A stretch of 64,000 nucleotides of DNA from Amylostereum areolatum. Lineage: Eukaryota > Basidiomycota > Agaricomycetes > Russulales > Stereaceae. The notes below the pieces were generated by a model. That model had not been told where the DNA came from. It did not search any database and saw nothing but the letters and a program-made list of their open reading frames with translations. The translations under genes and the position numbers were made by a program. The DNA is taken from positions 186,001-250,000 of the forward strand of contig SAXG01000003.1 of assembly GCA_012932865.1 (NCBI GenBank), in the 5' to 3' direction. How positions within the stretch are numbered: the first letter of the stretch is position 1; every line of letters begins with the position of its first letter. Shown here in pieces: positions 22,014-34,214 of the stretch.

Positions 22014-23289
22014 TTACCACGCTCTGGAGGTCCAAGCATTCCAAAAGAAACTCCCCGGTGCAAGCGTCCAGTTCCTCATGCCATAGATATAGGCAAAGAT
22101 TCCAAGTACATACATAACCTTGATTTCTGCATCAGAAAAATAGTTAGCAGATGACCTTGTATGTGGGATTTGTGACTCACGCTTCGCTCTGTGAGCATAT
22201 TGCCGGACCTCCGAGCTAAGCTGGGGCACTCCCATGAGGTTGCAAAAGACGTGAGCGACCATCGGCGGAAACACAGAACTGCTTCGCAGGAAAAGGAACG
22301 CGCAATGGAAGCCAAACAGGGTAGTATAGGTAAACTGGAAGACTATCGCATAGTCCGTGTCAGCCTAACTCCAAGCCACCCACAAGTGAACCTACGAGTC
22401 GAAATGATGGCCACTCGGAACGCGTCGCGGTTTCGACCCAGGCGGTTATATGTTTCCCAAGCATGGTGGAAGTGGGCTAGATGACGAAATGAATGAAGGT
22501 CCGGGGAAAGTGCAGCGAGAAAACTCGCCAGAGCCGAAGGACACAGGTGTGAAGAATATCAGGAAAGCCCGCGATGCGCCTGCGAGATGATACCCAGCAA
22601 TGACACACGAGCGCCAAACAAGCTCTTCAGAAACGGGGCCCTATTCGAGGAGCGTGATTAATAACCTACAAGTAGAGACCGTGGCGATACGCACTATAAT
22701 GAAATTTCTCGCCCCTTGCCATGTGCCGAATATGTTCAGGATGTGCGTCCGCACCGACCAGTTGCGCATGAACGGTAGTTCGTGCCCGATAAAGCGTGCA
22801 TAAAGAGGGCCAAGGAATAATGCCGGCGTAACAAGATAGGCCAGAGCGTCTTCGACCTTCAGCATAAGGCCGAGACGCAGAGCAGTGGCATGAAAACGCG
22901 TCTGGATGGCGCGAACTGAGCAGCTGTGGTCATGTGGAACAAACGGTAGATCTCACGAAAAAAGGCTCCTCCGTTTCTTCTAGATTGATGATATGGTGGA
23001 TCGCGTAGCACGACAGGATTGTGCTGAGTGTGACCGATAACAGGCGAGCTTTGATGACAGCGGGGTCATTTCGTGAGCGCTCGGGTGACGGCCTTGCTTC
23101 TTGATAGGTCGAGAATGAGAGGCGAGTGTACTTGGTGAAGTATAGAGGGAGCACGTAGCCAGCCGTGAAACAGATGTTCAAGACATGGGCCTGCGACAAA
23201 GTCAAAGGAGGCGTCGTGAAGACGGAGGTCATAGAATCTTGCTGGGAGGGTAGCGTTGCGGAAAAGTCTGACATGCTTGTACTAGTCAT
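22014..23289 (-). CDS. rce1: CAAX prenyl protease 2 (Rce1)
   Basis: The start region reads MTSTSMSDFSATLPSQQDSM; a second Met lies six codons in. Membrane segments follow (AHVLNICFTAGYVLPLYF; LLSVTLSTILSCYAI; LAYLVTPALFLGPLYARF). After IFGTWQGARNFI an intron leads to GPVSEELVWRSCVIAG, the glutamate motif (EExxxR) of the CPBP/Rce1 intramembrane glutamic proteases. A later FGxxHxHH-type histidine block (near 22430-22480) and SVFPPMVAHVFCNLMGVPQL supply the other conserved residues. The last exon encodes a terminal hydrophobic segment VMYVLGIFAYIYGM and ends at 22014. The enzyme sits in the ER membrane and removes the -AAX tripeptide from prenylated proteins such as Ras. Confidence 0.88.
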
Positions 23290-23593
23290 GTTTGTAGTTT
23301 ATATCTGCCTGGGACGTCGAGGCAAGCGAGTGAAACGAAAAGAGGAGTAAGTCAAAGACATAGCGTCAGTCGTCCTCGCCGTTTCGTTGAAAAGGCTCTT
23401 TCGTTCTATGGGTACCCTAATTTAGGGTTAGGACATCAATTTCAACCGTACATCCACCATTCTCCAGGCTTGCTTCCCCCCTTCACCGGCGTCGCATGAT
23501 ACCAACGCATGCAATAATAGTACGTAATTGAGAATACATTATACATGGAGTACAGACAATCTGAATCTACAATACATAACGACCTTATGAACC
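23290..23593. other. Intergenic with telomere-like motif
   Basis: This stretch is upstream of rce1 and downstream of the membrane-protein gene, both on the minus strand. Around 23413-23432 it contains ccctaa followed by tttagggttagg, an inverted pair of TTAGGG-type units (telobox-like). No reading frame is supported. Confidence 0.5.
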
Positions 23594-26500
23594 TTACAAG
23601 AGAAGCAAAGTACAGGCAACAAGCACACCAGTCAGTCCTCCGACTGCACCAACAACGGCCCAGCGCGTGTGCTCTCCAAAGTGGCGACTGACATCTCCAA
23701 CGTTGCCAATGGATGATCCTCGGAAAACGTACAAAGCGATACCAGCGACAAACGCGGCGATTGCCCATGCGAGGAACACAAGAGGAAGAGAAAGGAGAAA
23801 GCTCCTACGCTGTTACGCCAAAAGCGAGTTCTGTCAGATTGAGTGTAAAGGGCCAAAAAGAAATCCACCCACCGTGACTACCATCAACCCCTCTCCACCG
23901 ATAGCATACGAAGAATGACGTTCGATGTCCGCCTTGTACCGGAACAACGCAAGAATAGCCGACATCAAGCTCGACGCGGAAAGGATGATGGCAAAAAGGC
24001 CCGCGATACGCGCCAGATCGTCCAGACCCGGGAGCGTAATGAAGGTCACAGAGGCACTCAAGATCACAGCGGCCTAGGGCAGAAAGGAAAAGCACAAACA
24101 CATCGATTGAATGTTTAACGTTTAACGCTTGTACAAGCATTTACAACTCACTATCATACATGCGACCGCGCCCACCGCGATCATTGGTCCAGCCGAACTA
24201 CGAAGACCGCTTTCCGCATCTATGCGGTGGTGGCGCGAGCGGTCAAGGAAGAGATACGGTATGCCCAGGCATACGGCAGAAACTGCCAAGTCGACGGCTT
24301 TGCGTCCGATGGGGAACAAATATTCATCACGACCAGCGCGTTTGTTGCGTTGGGCATCTGGAGAACCATCTCGCTGACGCCACGCAGCTAATGCGAGATG
24401 AGGGTAGTTCAGATAAAGATGGAGGCTGACTTACTCATACGGAGCATAATCTTGGCAACGATGTGGGTACGAATGACGGCCTGTCCAGGGGACGGATTCG
24501 CTGAGAGACAAGTGTAAGACGACTTCCTCTGCCACAATCAAGAGAAACGCAGTACCTTCAAGCGACCGAAGGATGCCCATAAGTTCCTGGCACTCATCAT
24601 GGCTGAATGCGGGTATCGATCCGCTAGTTGACGGCAACAATCGTTCTTACGAGTTGCAAATCAGAACATCGCTTGTCGCAATCACTGGACATGCACACAC
24701 CAGTATAAGACCACGTCAACATGTCCATCGCCTCCGATACGGAAGTGGGCGGAAGAAGGAGGTGAGCCGGGTGCGTTTCAACGTAAGACCAGTAACGATG
24801 CTCCATCTCCAGCTCTGAATATTGTCTTTATGAGAATTTTATCACGAATACAAGGGGAGACCTACGCTGTTCCTTGGACAGATCCTCCATTTTCATCCGC
24901 TCCGGGTTGCGATCCAAAGAAACAATCTTCTTCGCATGATTGACCCAAGCTTGTGCGGGTGCGAAGTTATGCTTCTTGCCTCCACTGCGAAGCCATGCTT
25001 CCCAGTCGAGAGGAGGAAGAGGGGCCTTTCCAAGGAAGCGAGTGACCTCGTGCATCTTGGCAGGATAGCGAAGGTCCATATCGGTTACGACGTGCAGAGC
25101 GGGATGCATGAAATACACGCTAGTATCGGGAAGAATGTGCATGCGCCAGCCTAGCTTCTCGAACGAGTCGGCATCGTGCTGGAAGGCATTGTTGAAAATG
25201 GCTATGGGCCCGGCATGAGTGTCTGGTTCTGGAAACGCTGTTCCGTCCGTAGCCACGGCCTGTGAGGATTGTCGAAGGAGAGGAAGAGTTTCGCTGAAAA
25301 AAGTGCGAAACCATAAGAATATGAAGGTTGTCGTCGTTCAATAACACTAAACGTACTCTGTCTCGTAGCCGACTGGCTCGGGCTGGCGCACGGCATTGCT
25401 TTGACCACCCAGGCTGTACATCGAGGGTCCAGGTTGTATCCTGCTGAAGCAATCGTCAGGAGCTGAATATGAGATGCAAAGCAGAGCCCTGAAACTGACC
25501 TTATAGGCATGGCGATTTCGGTAATCGGAATTGGCATCGATACTTCTGTACTTGGCTCATCATCAGGGAGCATGCCGGGCATATGGAAAGGTCTAAACAG
25601 GCGGAAATTAGTATACTAGTCTGATGCGCATGGCGGAGAGTCGTACTCAGGTATCCTTCCTGGGCCAGAGCTGGTCGGGGAGTATATATGGATGGGCGCC
25701 GTCTCCGGAACAGGGTCGGCGAAGGGATCATCGTAAGACCTGTATACTTATGAGCAAAGTAAAGCGGTGAAAAGGCAGACTCGTACTGTGGCATATGTGG
25801 GGGCTGAGCATCGTCATTCTCGTGTGAAACAAATACCGCCCGCGCGGACTTGGGGCCTGGCGAGGAAAGAGAAACTTGACTAGGCTTAGACGACACGTCG
25901 GCGTCGACTATCACAGTAGGTGGAGTGATCGGTCGCGCTTGCGAAGAAACCGTAGAGGCTCTCGTGCGATGCGAAGCGACAGAAGCTTTGGAAGGTTTAC
26001 GCTCCAAGTCGGCTTCCTTGGGACGGTCGAGGGGCCGGGGAGTAGTTCCAGTGCTGAGAGCTTCTTCAACTACGACTGGAGTAGGCATGTCGATGTGGCT
26101 GGGAGCTTCCGTATGCGCGGGCAACTCAACAATGTCGCTGTGCCCGGCATCCGACTGCTGCCATGGATTGTGAGAGACTGACACCGATACTACAGATGGA
26201 GCCTTGGGAACCCCCGGATCCTCGGGGGAAGTCTGAACTGCTGCAGGCTCCGAGGCGACGATGGGCTCAGGCTTCGCCTCCGAGACCGGCGCGACTGCCT
26301 CCGGGTTGCCTTCAGAGAGGGAGACGGACTCGAGTTTGAACTCGGGCTCGGGCTCGGGCTTGGACTCGGGTTCGTTTGACGCGGAAGTAGTACGGACCGT
26401 TGGCTCGACGGCCTGTCCCCATGGCCTAGCAAGGGGCTCGGTTGGCGGATGCGTGTCGGGGTGTTGAATGGACTGCGACAGAGAGTGGACGCTGTGGGCG

Positions 26501-26880
26501 GCAGACATCTCACCAGGCGTGCTAGTGATTGGACCATCGCCCCAAGCCTCCTGCGGAGGTGGAGATTTGGGAGGAATATCGATAGGTTCCGAAGCCGTAA
26601 TTGGGGGCTCTGCGAGCCTGGAAGGTGCCGGTTGGTGCGTTTCTGCCATCGCAGCACCTTCGCGTGCGGGGGACTCGGGGACGGGGCTGGGGAGCTCGCG
26701 GTCGAGCTCGTGGGCTGGCGTCGCATGGTGAGGATCGAGTTTCAACGACTCGGAGGAGGAGCGGGAGTGGGTTGGTCTTGTGAAAGTCAACGCCGAAGAA
26801 GAGCGACGGACGAGAGTGCCCATACGGGTACGAAGGGATTTCGTGGGGGTCGTTTGTGGTTGTGACGTGGGAGGTGCCAT
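23594..26880 (-). CDS. Large protein: disordered N-terminus, WW-like motif, C-terminal membrane domain
   Basis: The start is taken at 26880 (MAPPTSQPQTTPTKSLRTRM); an upstream in-frame ATG at 26949 would add a short hydrophobic leader. The first 400 residues are Ser/Pro/Glu-rich and disordered. Further exons contain MPGMLPDDEPSTEVSMPIPI, a segment GWRMHILPDTSVYFMHPALH that looks like a degenerate WW domain (second Trp missing), WEAWLRSGGKKHNFAPAQAW, and ELEMEHRYWSYVETHPAHLL. The C-terminal third has five or six membrane segments (AVDLAVSAVCLGIPYLFL; AVILSASVTFITLP; IAGLFAIILSASSLMSAILA; LPLVFLAWAIAAFVAGIALY; VVGAVGGLTGVLVACTLLLL), with stop at 23594. I do not know a named family; the layout recurs in basidiomycete hypothetical proteins. 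A signalling or scaffold role at a membrane is only a guess. Confidence 0.65.
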
Positions 26881-27795
26881 AGTGCAAGGAAAGAAAGCTA
26901 CGAATACAAAGAAGAAAGATAAATGGACCAGAAGACTGGTGGAAATCAACGAGATTGGAAGGGGAGATGGTGGTGGGTGTTGTACAGAAGACGGACCCCC
27001 CGCCGTGAGTTTTTAGCATAGGCGTAAAACCGCATGTTTGCCAGCAGGCTGCGCCATGTTGCACCGCGCCGATCGCCGCTCGGCGTGGAAGAGGACGGCA
27101 TCAGAACGGTATTCGACATGCACGAAGCTGTATATCACCCATGCCGCCAACACGTGTCGACCGCAGCTAGTAGGACGAGGAGCTTCGCTCCTTCACTCGG
27201 AGTTTTGGAGAAGGTGAACACCATGTGTTGATGTAAAGTAACGAATGTGCCGTGCCTTGTGAAAGACGGTCTTCTCCTCGAACGCGTGGCGAGGAGCAGG
27301 CGAGGGTGAGGAAATGCGAAGTTAATCTTCAAAGTTATGGCTGTACGCGGGTAAACCTCCCCAAAATGAATACTGCGTGGCCAATGAGACGGGTCAAAAG
27401 ATAGGACCATCAAAAGAGATTACTCACAAGGTGCTTGAATACACCAGATGTGGACCGGTCGCGACGCGCATGTACCAGCAGTCTCGATCTGTGATCTGGG
27501 CCGAACGTTCGTGTTCACCATCCACGCGGAAGATATACGGGAAAACATTGCGGATTGCCGATACGGGCGAACGACAAAGACGCGTAGCTTCTCAAGCAGA
27601 CAGAAAAAGTGCAGGTGGCTTGTCAGTCGTCGTGATGAATAAGTAACGGGTTCCGATCTTTCAGTGAAGGCGACTCGAGAAAAGCAGTGACGTATAGAGG
27701 CACTGGCAATTTCATACTCCGATAAGGAAATCAATGCTAGCGTAAGCACTGTCCCCACCTGAATCGATCTCCACCTTGCACTTTTCCTCACTATC
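26881..27795. other. Divergent intergenic region, possible small minus-strand gene
   Basis: This lies between the membrane-protein start (-) and the Arb1 start (+). On the minus strand a two-exon frame can be drawn: an exon ending about 27428 (...CWYMRVATGPHLVYSSTF), a GT-AG intron of about 57 bases, and an exon from about 27372 to 27135 (IHFGEVYPRTAITLKINFAF...). It has no recognisable domain and no clear start, so I do not call it a gene. The rest is presumably promoter for both neighbours. Confidence 0.3.
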
Positions 27796-30079
27796 ATGGC
27801 CCCCTCCGCGTCCAAGCAGAAGCGCCTTGCTGAAAAGGCTGCAAAGCAGGCCTCGAAAAGTGGTACAGATGCCTCTTCTACCACCCCCTCTGGCTCCAAG
27901 AATGGCAGCTCGGTAAACACGCCTCTGACCAGCATGTCCGCGGCGACCAGTCAAGATGATCTTACTTCCATGGCAAAACTCCAGATCGCTACGGAGAGGT
28001 GCGTTGTCTCATCGCTATATACAATCCCTATGTCTCATACGCTGCGATGTTGCAGGAGTGCAGCTGGCGTTTTAGTATCGGACGTTAAAGGTCGTGACAT
28101 CAAGATCGACTCCTACACACTTTCCTTCCATGGCCGTCTTCTCATCGAAGGAGCGGAAATTGCACTTAATTATGGTCAGCGCTATGGTCTTTTGGGCGAG
28201 AACGGTTCCGGAAAGGTAGGTTACGACTCGACTGTTGCAGCGCTTTGCTGAAGTTTTTTCCCCCTCCCGCCTAGTCCACTTTCCTCCAATCCATCGCCGA
28301 GCAGGACATACCTCTACCACCTCATGTCGATATCTACATCGTCCGAGGAGAAGCTGAACCGTCCGAGGTCAATGCTCTCGATTTCATCGTCGCATCGGCG
28401 AAAGAAAAGGTTGCAAAGCTTGAGGCGCGCATCGAAGAGCTTTCTGTTGCCGACGACGTCGATGAATTAGCACTGGAGGCTACTTATGAAGAGCTCGAAG
28501 AGCTTGACCCTAGCACTTTCGAAGCAAAGGCGGGCAGCATTCTCCACGGTCTTGGCTTTGGGCCGGCGATGATGGCCAAACCCACGAAAGATATGTCCGG
28601 TGGATGGCGCATGCGCGTTGCCCTTGCCCGGGCGCTTTTCATCAAACCTCACCTTCTGCTTCTTGACGAGCCGACAAACCATCTCGATTTGGGTGCCGTC
28701 GTCTGGCTTGAGGCGTACCTGTCCACTTACAACCATATCCTCGTTATCACATCCCACTCCCAAGACTTCATGGACAGCGTCTGTACCAACATCATGGATC
28801 TAACGCCGAAGAAGAAGCTTGTCTACTACACCGGTAACTACACCACCTACGTCCGCACGAAGGCCGAGAACGAGGTCAACCAGATGAAGGCATATCAAAA
28901 GCAGCAGGATGAAATCGCCCATATCAAAAAGTCCGCTCTCTGCTCATTGCGTCTTTCGTCGCGACTCTAACGGTCGTGGACAGGTTCATTGCCTCTGCGG
29001 GTACTTATGCCAACCTTGTCAAGCAGGCCAAGTCCAAGCAAAAGATCATCGACAAGATGGAGGCTGCCGGCCTCATCGAAAAAATCGAGGTACCTCGACC
29101 TCTCAATTTCCGTTTCGAAGATATTCGCAAGCTTCCCCCACCCATCCTAGCCTTCGACCAGGTTGCCTTCTCGTATTCTGGTAAGAAGGAAGATTACCTC
29201 TACAAAAACCTTTCTTTCGGCATTGAGTACGTAGTGTATCTCTCGTACGTTGTTGGTTGACCTCGCTTACCCCACATGCGTAGTATGGACTCTCGTGTCG
29301 CCATCCTTGGTGCGAATGGTGCGGGAAAATCCACCCTCTTGAAACCTCATCACGGGTGTGCTGCAGCCTGTAGAAGGCACGATCTCCAAGCATGCGAGTC
29401 TCAAGTTGGCGAAGTACTCTCAGCACTCCGCGGATCAACTTCCTTATGACAAACCTCCTCTGGATTACTTCCAGTCTTTGTATGCCCAGAAGTTTCCGGA
29501 AAAAGACACGCAGGTGTGTCGTTTCATAACATCGATGTATTGGCATACTGATTTTGTATGGCAGGCGTGGAGAGCGCAACTGGGTAGATTTGGTCTCTCT
29601 GGCGCGCATCAAACGGCTCCCATCCGCCAACTATCCGACGGTCTCAGGAATCGGTATGTGACAGGCATATACAACATCGCCTAACTAACTGTTGCGCCGT
29701 GTAGTGTTGTGTTTTCGCAATTAGCCATGGAGCACCCGCACATCCTCCTTCTCGGTATGCTCTATGTTCTCATACGCTTATAACTGCCTCTAACCTGCTC
29801 CTAGATGAACCGACGAATCACTTGGACATGACCTCCATCGATGCCCTCGCCAAAGCTATTAAGGACTTCGAGGGAGGCGTCGTAATCGTGTCTCACGACT
29901 TCCGACTGATCTCACAAGTCGCCGAGGAGCTCTGGGAAGTGGCCGACCGCACAATCCGGAACCTGACAAAGGAAGATATCTCGATCGTTGACTACAAGCA
30001 GAATCTTGCGAAGAAGAGTATGGCTGCGATCGAAAAGGCGAAGCTATTCAGTAAGTCCGCGAGCAAGTCCAAGACGTAA
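27796..30079 (+). CDS. arb1: ABC-F ATPase Arb1 (ribosome biogenesis), one frame break
   Basis: A soluble twin-ATPase. The basic start is [20 protein letters not shown]. The first cassette has [20 protein letters not shown] (Walker A across an intron at 28215), signature [16 protein letters not shown], and [20 protein letters not shown], followed by [12 protein letters not shown] linker helix carries [20 protein letters not shown]. The second cassette has [35 protein letters not shown] and [20 protein letters not shown], ending SKSASKSKT at 30079. This matches Arb1, an essential shuttling factor of 40S/60S maturation. Just after the second Walker A, the text gaaacctc (29341-29348) has one A more than the frame needs; removing it restores [14 protein letters not shown]. 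At least six introns of 50-65 bases are present. Confidence 0.92.
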
Positions 30080-30417
30080 GGAACATCAGAGGGGAAATAT
30101 ACTTTATGGACTCGATGTATCATATCGGCTTCCACGAGCATGCGCCGGTGTAGAGCATAGTTGTACCGCGTTTTCTTATCGAGTCCCAGCGCTGCTGCCT
30201 CGCGACTTGTCTGTTCACTACGTTACCCCTGTAGCCATCTACGTGCATCACTTAGAGTACTCATTGGTTCTATGTATCCCAACACGCATCCATTACTTGG
30301 ATGTCTAAAAATTGTTCACGTCAGTCGCATTGTAGCGGGCCGAGTGGGGCCGAGTGCTCAGCGCTCATTGCGAGCAGCCTAGCACTGACTTTGTACCACT
30401 ACCGAGCGCCGAGCACG
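30080..30417. other. Intergenic between Arb1 and Rix1
   Basis: Same-strand spacer of 338 bases. It must hold the Arb1 3' end and the Rix1 promoter. A tandem-like gccgagtggggccgagtgctcagcg patch lies near 30338-30363. No gene is seen. Confidence 0.5.
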
Positions 30418-33139
30418 ATGGACGGTCATCCTCTCAAAACCTTTCTCCAAAACCAGCTCGCCTCGGATTCATCTGCAGTCATTTACCTCCCCAGCGTTCT
30501 ATCTTCACTTTCTTCTCAGGCTTTCTTACCTTCCTCTCACCAGCAAAAATGGATAACACGCCTCAATTCTCTTATCCACTCCAAGGACCCAGCCGCGCGA
30601 TGGGCAGGCCTATCTCTTGCAGCGCAGACTTGCATCCTGTCCAAAACTTTGATGATGGAGAATGCCCAGAGCTGGACAGGTGCCGCGCTACCTTTGCTTA
30701 CAGTCCGTGTATCTGTCTCTCCGATCTGCCCAATATATCTCAAATCTGTTTGAACGCTGTTTGAAGAAATCTGAACCTGCCCCGGTCCTCAAGATTGCGA
30801 CCCGATTACTTCTGCACATATTTTCTGCGGCCACCGATATTCCTGAATTCCAGAGACAACTGGCGACCCCGAACGTGCCCAAGTTCAGCCTCGCGCTCAT
30901 TGCGCTCGCGGTCAGGCCTGAAAAAGATTTGAGAGTAAGCGGAGCACGCTTTTCAATTCGACCACATCGTTCTTACCCTACACACAGCTGCTTGCTTTCC
31001 ATTCCCTCGTCCAGCTCGTCCCTCTATACCCTACCTTGCACAAAGCACTTCAAGGACAACTATCCAACCTTTGCCTCCGCGAGTTGAACGGCTCCTCGCC
31101 CAAACCTACGGATACCCCTATACTTCAAGCAGCCTCAAAACTTTACTCGGTTCTTCCAACTACTGGTGGGAAGGTTGGCGCAGCGGGCTTATGGCGCAAG
31201 TCTGTCGACGAGACGTTAGCCTTCGGCTGGGAAGCATTCGTAGGTCTACGAACAACGTTCTCACAAGACGGTAGGTGGTATGCAAACAGGATTCGCTTCA
31301 ACTTGACTCACATGAGTCGAAGTCCGGACGTATCCGTTGCGGGTATCCTTACCACCCCAGAACGATCCCATGACGAGCATTCCGCTTAACATGGATCGTC
31401 TGAAATGCGCTGTTGTCGTACTCGGGGACTTATTAAAGTATGTATGTTGGCGACCGTGCGATTCCCGGACTCATAAACGCTCGCAGGTTCTCGACTTCTC
31501 GACCTGTTCAAGTTCCTGCAGGAGAGTTTGTACGATTTGTCCAAGCGCTACTGAGTTGCACGTCGGACGGAAAGGTTACTCGCACTAGGTTAGAAATCGG
31601 TGTGATAACTGACACCTCCCTGGTTAGGTGGAAGGTCATGTGGATAGCACTGCTCGCGTTCTAGAGGAGTCTTCCGTGTCCAACATATGGACGCTCGGTG
31701 GCGAGCTGCTAGTATCCTTGTCTCATTGGTATGCCCTGACAACCCAGACTCGGACCGATCCAATATCCACTAACCTGCGTCCAGTCTACGTTCCCACCTG
31801 GCGCCTTACATCTCACGGCTGTTAACTGTCGTTGTGTTTCACCTTGAGCGCCCCCTCACGTCGTACGTCAACCCACGGCCGCCTTTCTCTCCGTGGAACC
31901 AACCCATTCTCGTTAGTGCACAGCGTATTCCGTTCTTGAGAAGCATCAAGGCCCTTGTGGCGCATTCTCCCAATGTGCACCATCCCCTGGTTCCTACACG
32001 TTTGACGAAGGCACTACTAACGATCGTCTCTCAACTGTTGTGGGCACAATCAGACGATCAAAACAAAAACGGGAAGTCGGTCGGGGGTCGCAGCAAAAAA
32101 GGGAAGAAGAGGGCTAGAGAATACGAAGGCGATGAAATATTCAAAACATCCTGTGACGTTCTATTCCCTGGCCAAGGGGACGGAGAGATGATTCTCTTAG
32201 CTCTAAAAGGTATAGCGCCATCTCTGAGGGTTTACTTCATACTGACCACATCTTTGCTGACAGTGCTGCGGAAAACACTGCGCAACGAATTCGTCGCTCT
32301 TGCCACACACTCAGTGGCATCAAGGATCCTATTGGCCATACACTTATCTCTGCATTCGATAGCTCCGTCGCAACTGTCTCCTGACGCCGGTCTACATCGT
32401 CAAATCGTTGCCGAAATCCAGGGTCTGTGTCTAGAAGTGGGTACCGGCACCTCCAGTGTCCTGAGCAAGAGCCTTCCATTGGTCGTCCGCCAACTCAATA
32501 CAGAAGTGTCTGACGACATCGTAAGCCCACTCTCCATCGGTCGGGAGCGGCGCGACTGACTCTTTGACCCACCAGAGCTCTTCGCAACACACGCTCGACC
32601 TCCTTCTCCATCCCCGTATCCCACCGCTCCTACGGTCACTGCCTCACGTGGAGGCCTTGTCACTCTTCCCAGCGGAAGAGGGCGAGGAAGAGAAGGCAGT
32701 CCGTGATGCACTCAAAATCGCAACAACAAAAGAAGCTGAGCTCGTGTCGGTGGCTACAGCACCCCCCTCCGCTCAGATACACGCGCCAGACAATCAAGAT
32801 CTAATCCCAGCAAAAATACATGATGCGCTCGCCAATTCATTTGCTACATTCAGCCAATCCATGGGACCTACAATGGCATCCGTATCATCTACGGAACCGG
32901 CCCTGCCTGCCGCCCTATCCGTGAAGGGCGCAGAACCACCTTTTTCGGAGACTTTCGAAGATTCCGACTCCATTCCGCCCAACTTCCGAACAAAAATAAC
33001 GGCGACAAAAACTGACGCTCTCCCCGTGCCACACCCAGCGCTTCCGTCTCATAATTTCTCCCTCGTAGCACCTATCGATGAGGACAAGGACGAAGACGAA
33101 GAGATGCCTAGCATTGACATGGGCTCGGATTCGGAGTGA
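30418..33139 (+). CDS. rix1: Pre-rRNA-processing protein Rix1
   Basis: MDGHPLKTFLQNQLASDSSA starts an alpha-helical repeat protein. The N-terminal block HSKDPAARWAGLSLAAQTCI followed by SWTGAALPLLTKSEPAPVLK and LLLHIFSAATDIPEFQRQLA is the conserved Rix1/IPI2 signature. The middle includes LLAFHSLVQLVPLYPTLHKA, SVDETLAFGWEAFVGLRTTF, and HSPNVHHPLVPTRLTKALLT, with a basic GGRSKKGKKRAREYEGD loop. The C-terminus is acidic (DKDEDEEMPSIDMGSDSE), as in other fungal Rix1 proteins. All exon junctions checked keep frame with GT-AG introns. Rix1 acts with Ipi1 and Ipi3 in ITS2 processing, nucleoplasmic 60S maturation and recruitment of Rea1/Mdn1. It converges on rrn11 with 110 bases between stops. Confidence 0.9.
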
Positions 33140-33249
33140 CGGGGATGGGTATAGAGATAGAGTGTCATAGGGCTTTTCTTTGCCAGTATGCTACATTGCT
33201 AGTCTCTCTCGTTTTTACGGCGCTTCTGCCACCCGAAAGCTTAAAGTTG

Positions 33250-34214
33250 CTAAGTCCGAACGCGCTTCCGCCGTTGGTTTCCTTCGTCAATTCCCATACT
33301 ATTGTCTTCCGAGTCGTCGTCGTAAGAGATTGAGGTGGAAGAGGACCCATTAATGAGTTCAGGGATCTGTGGAGAGGGACTTTTTCTGTCGAGATTCAGC
33401 AAGTTGTATCATGAACATTACCTTGTCAAGAAAGGCTTGGGCCACCAGGCCATCGGCGTCCAGTGCCCTTGCGCGCTCAAGGTAGTTCCGGGCAGCGCGC
33501 ACGAGATGAACGTCGAAATCCCGATGAACGCTACGGCCTTGAAAAGACAATCGATAAGTAACGCGAATGGTGAGTGCGACAAGCAACGTTACCGGGGCTT
33601 GTCTCTTCCGATCCGCGCTGAGCCAGGCGTAGACAGATGAGTCCTGCGTATGAATGTAGCGCGGGGTTATCGTGATATGGGTAAGAAGGCAGGTAGCTGT
33701 GAAGGGGTAAATCGTCCGTCAGAATGGAGGGGAGGAGACCCGGAAAGCCTGGGTGCCTACAGTTCAAGTTCATCAAGGGCTTCCCGTTCCCTGTTTGATA
33801 GAACTAATAGAAGAATCAACTCTTGCATAATGGGCTCTCGCTAAACGCCCGGTTGTTTAAGTTGTAAGCTCTCATGCGCAAACACAGTAACTGGGATACG
33901 ATACCGACTTCGTCTGGGTGTTGCAGGAGCATGATGCGGAGAAAGTCGATGCGGCGTTCATTGCTACTGTCTTCACGCGCGTTCAATTCATTGGATAGAA
34001 GTAAAAGCCCAGTCTTCCAGAGGGGTTTCCAGTCAACTTCTTTGCACCGCAAGAGGATACTGTAGGTGCGTCTTGCTCTGAGCAAGTTTCCGGATTGGAT
34101 GGACAAATGAAGAATGTCGAAGAGTCGCCGAATATGTACTTCTCGTGCCGTCCGAGGAGGCTTCCCGTCCAGAGAGTGGAAGAGAAAAGTGTGTATGTGC
34201 TCGGCATCCATCAT
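33250..34214 (-). CDS. RNA polymerase I initiation factor Rrn11-like
   Basis: The first called exon reads MMDAEHIHTFLFHSL, LHLSIQSGNLLRARRTYSIL, LRCKEVDWKPLWKTGLLLLS and RIMLLQHPDE, the TPR-like block typical of Rrn11. The next exons give SYLPSYPYHDNPALHSYAGL with ICLRLAQ, and RSVHRDFDVHLVRAARNYLE with RARALDADGLVAQAFLDK, then IPELINGSSSTSISYDDDSE and the stop at 33250. Rrn11 is part of the core factor (with Rrn6 and Rrn7) that places Pol I on rDNA promoters. Codons upstream of 34214 also look coding (SLRGSCPTYFDDP), so the true start may be in an extra exon further upstream that I could not fix. Confidence 0.78.

Noticed and set aside
27420..27935. 171-codon minus-strand frame over the Arb1 start
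   Set aside because: It overlaps the real Arb1 first exon, has no domain and looks like a shadow; a small two-exon alternative in the same area is too weak to call.
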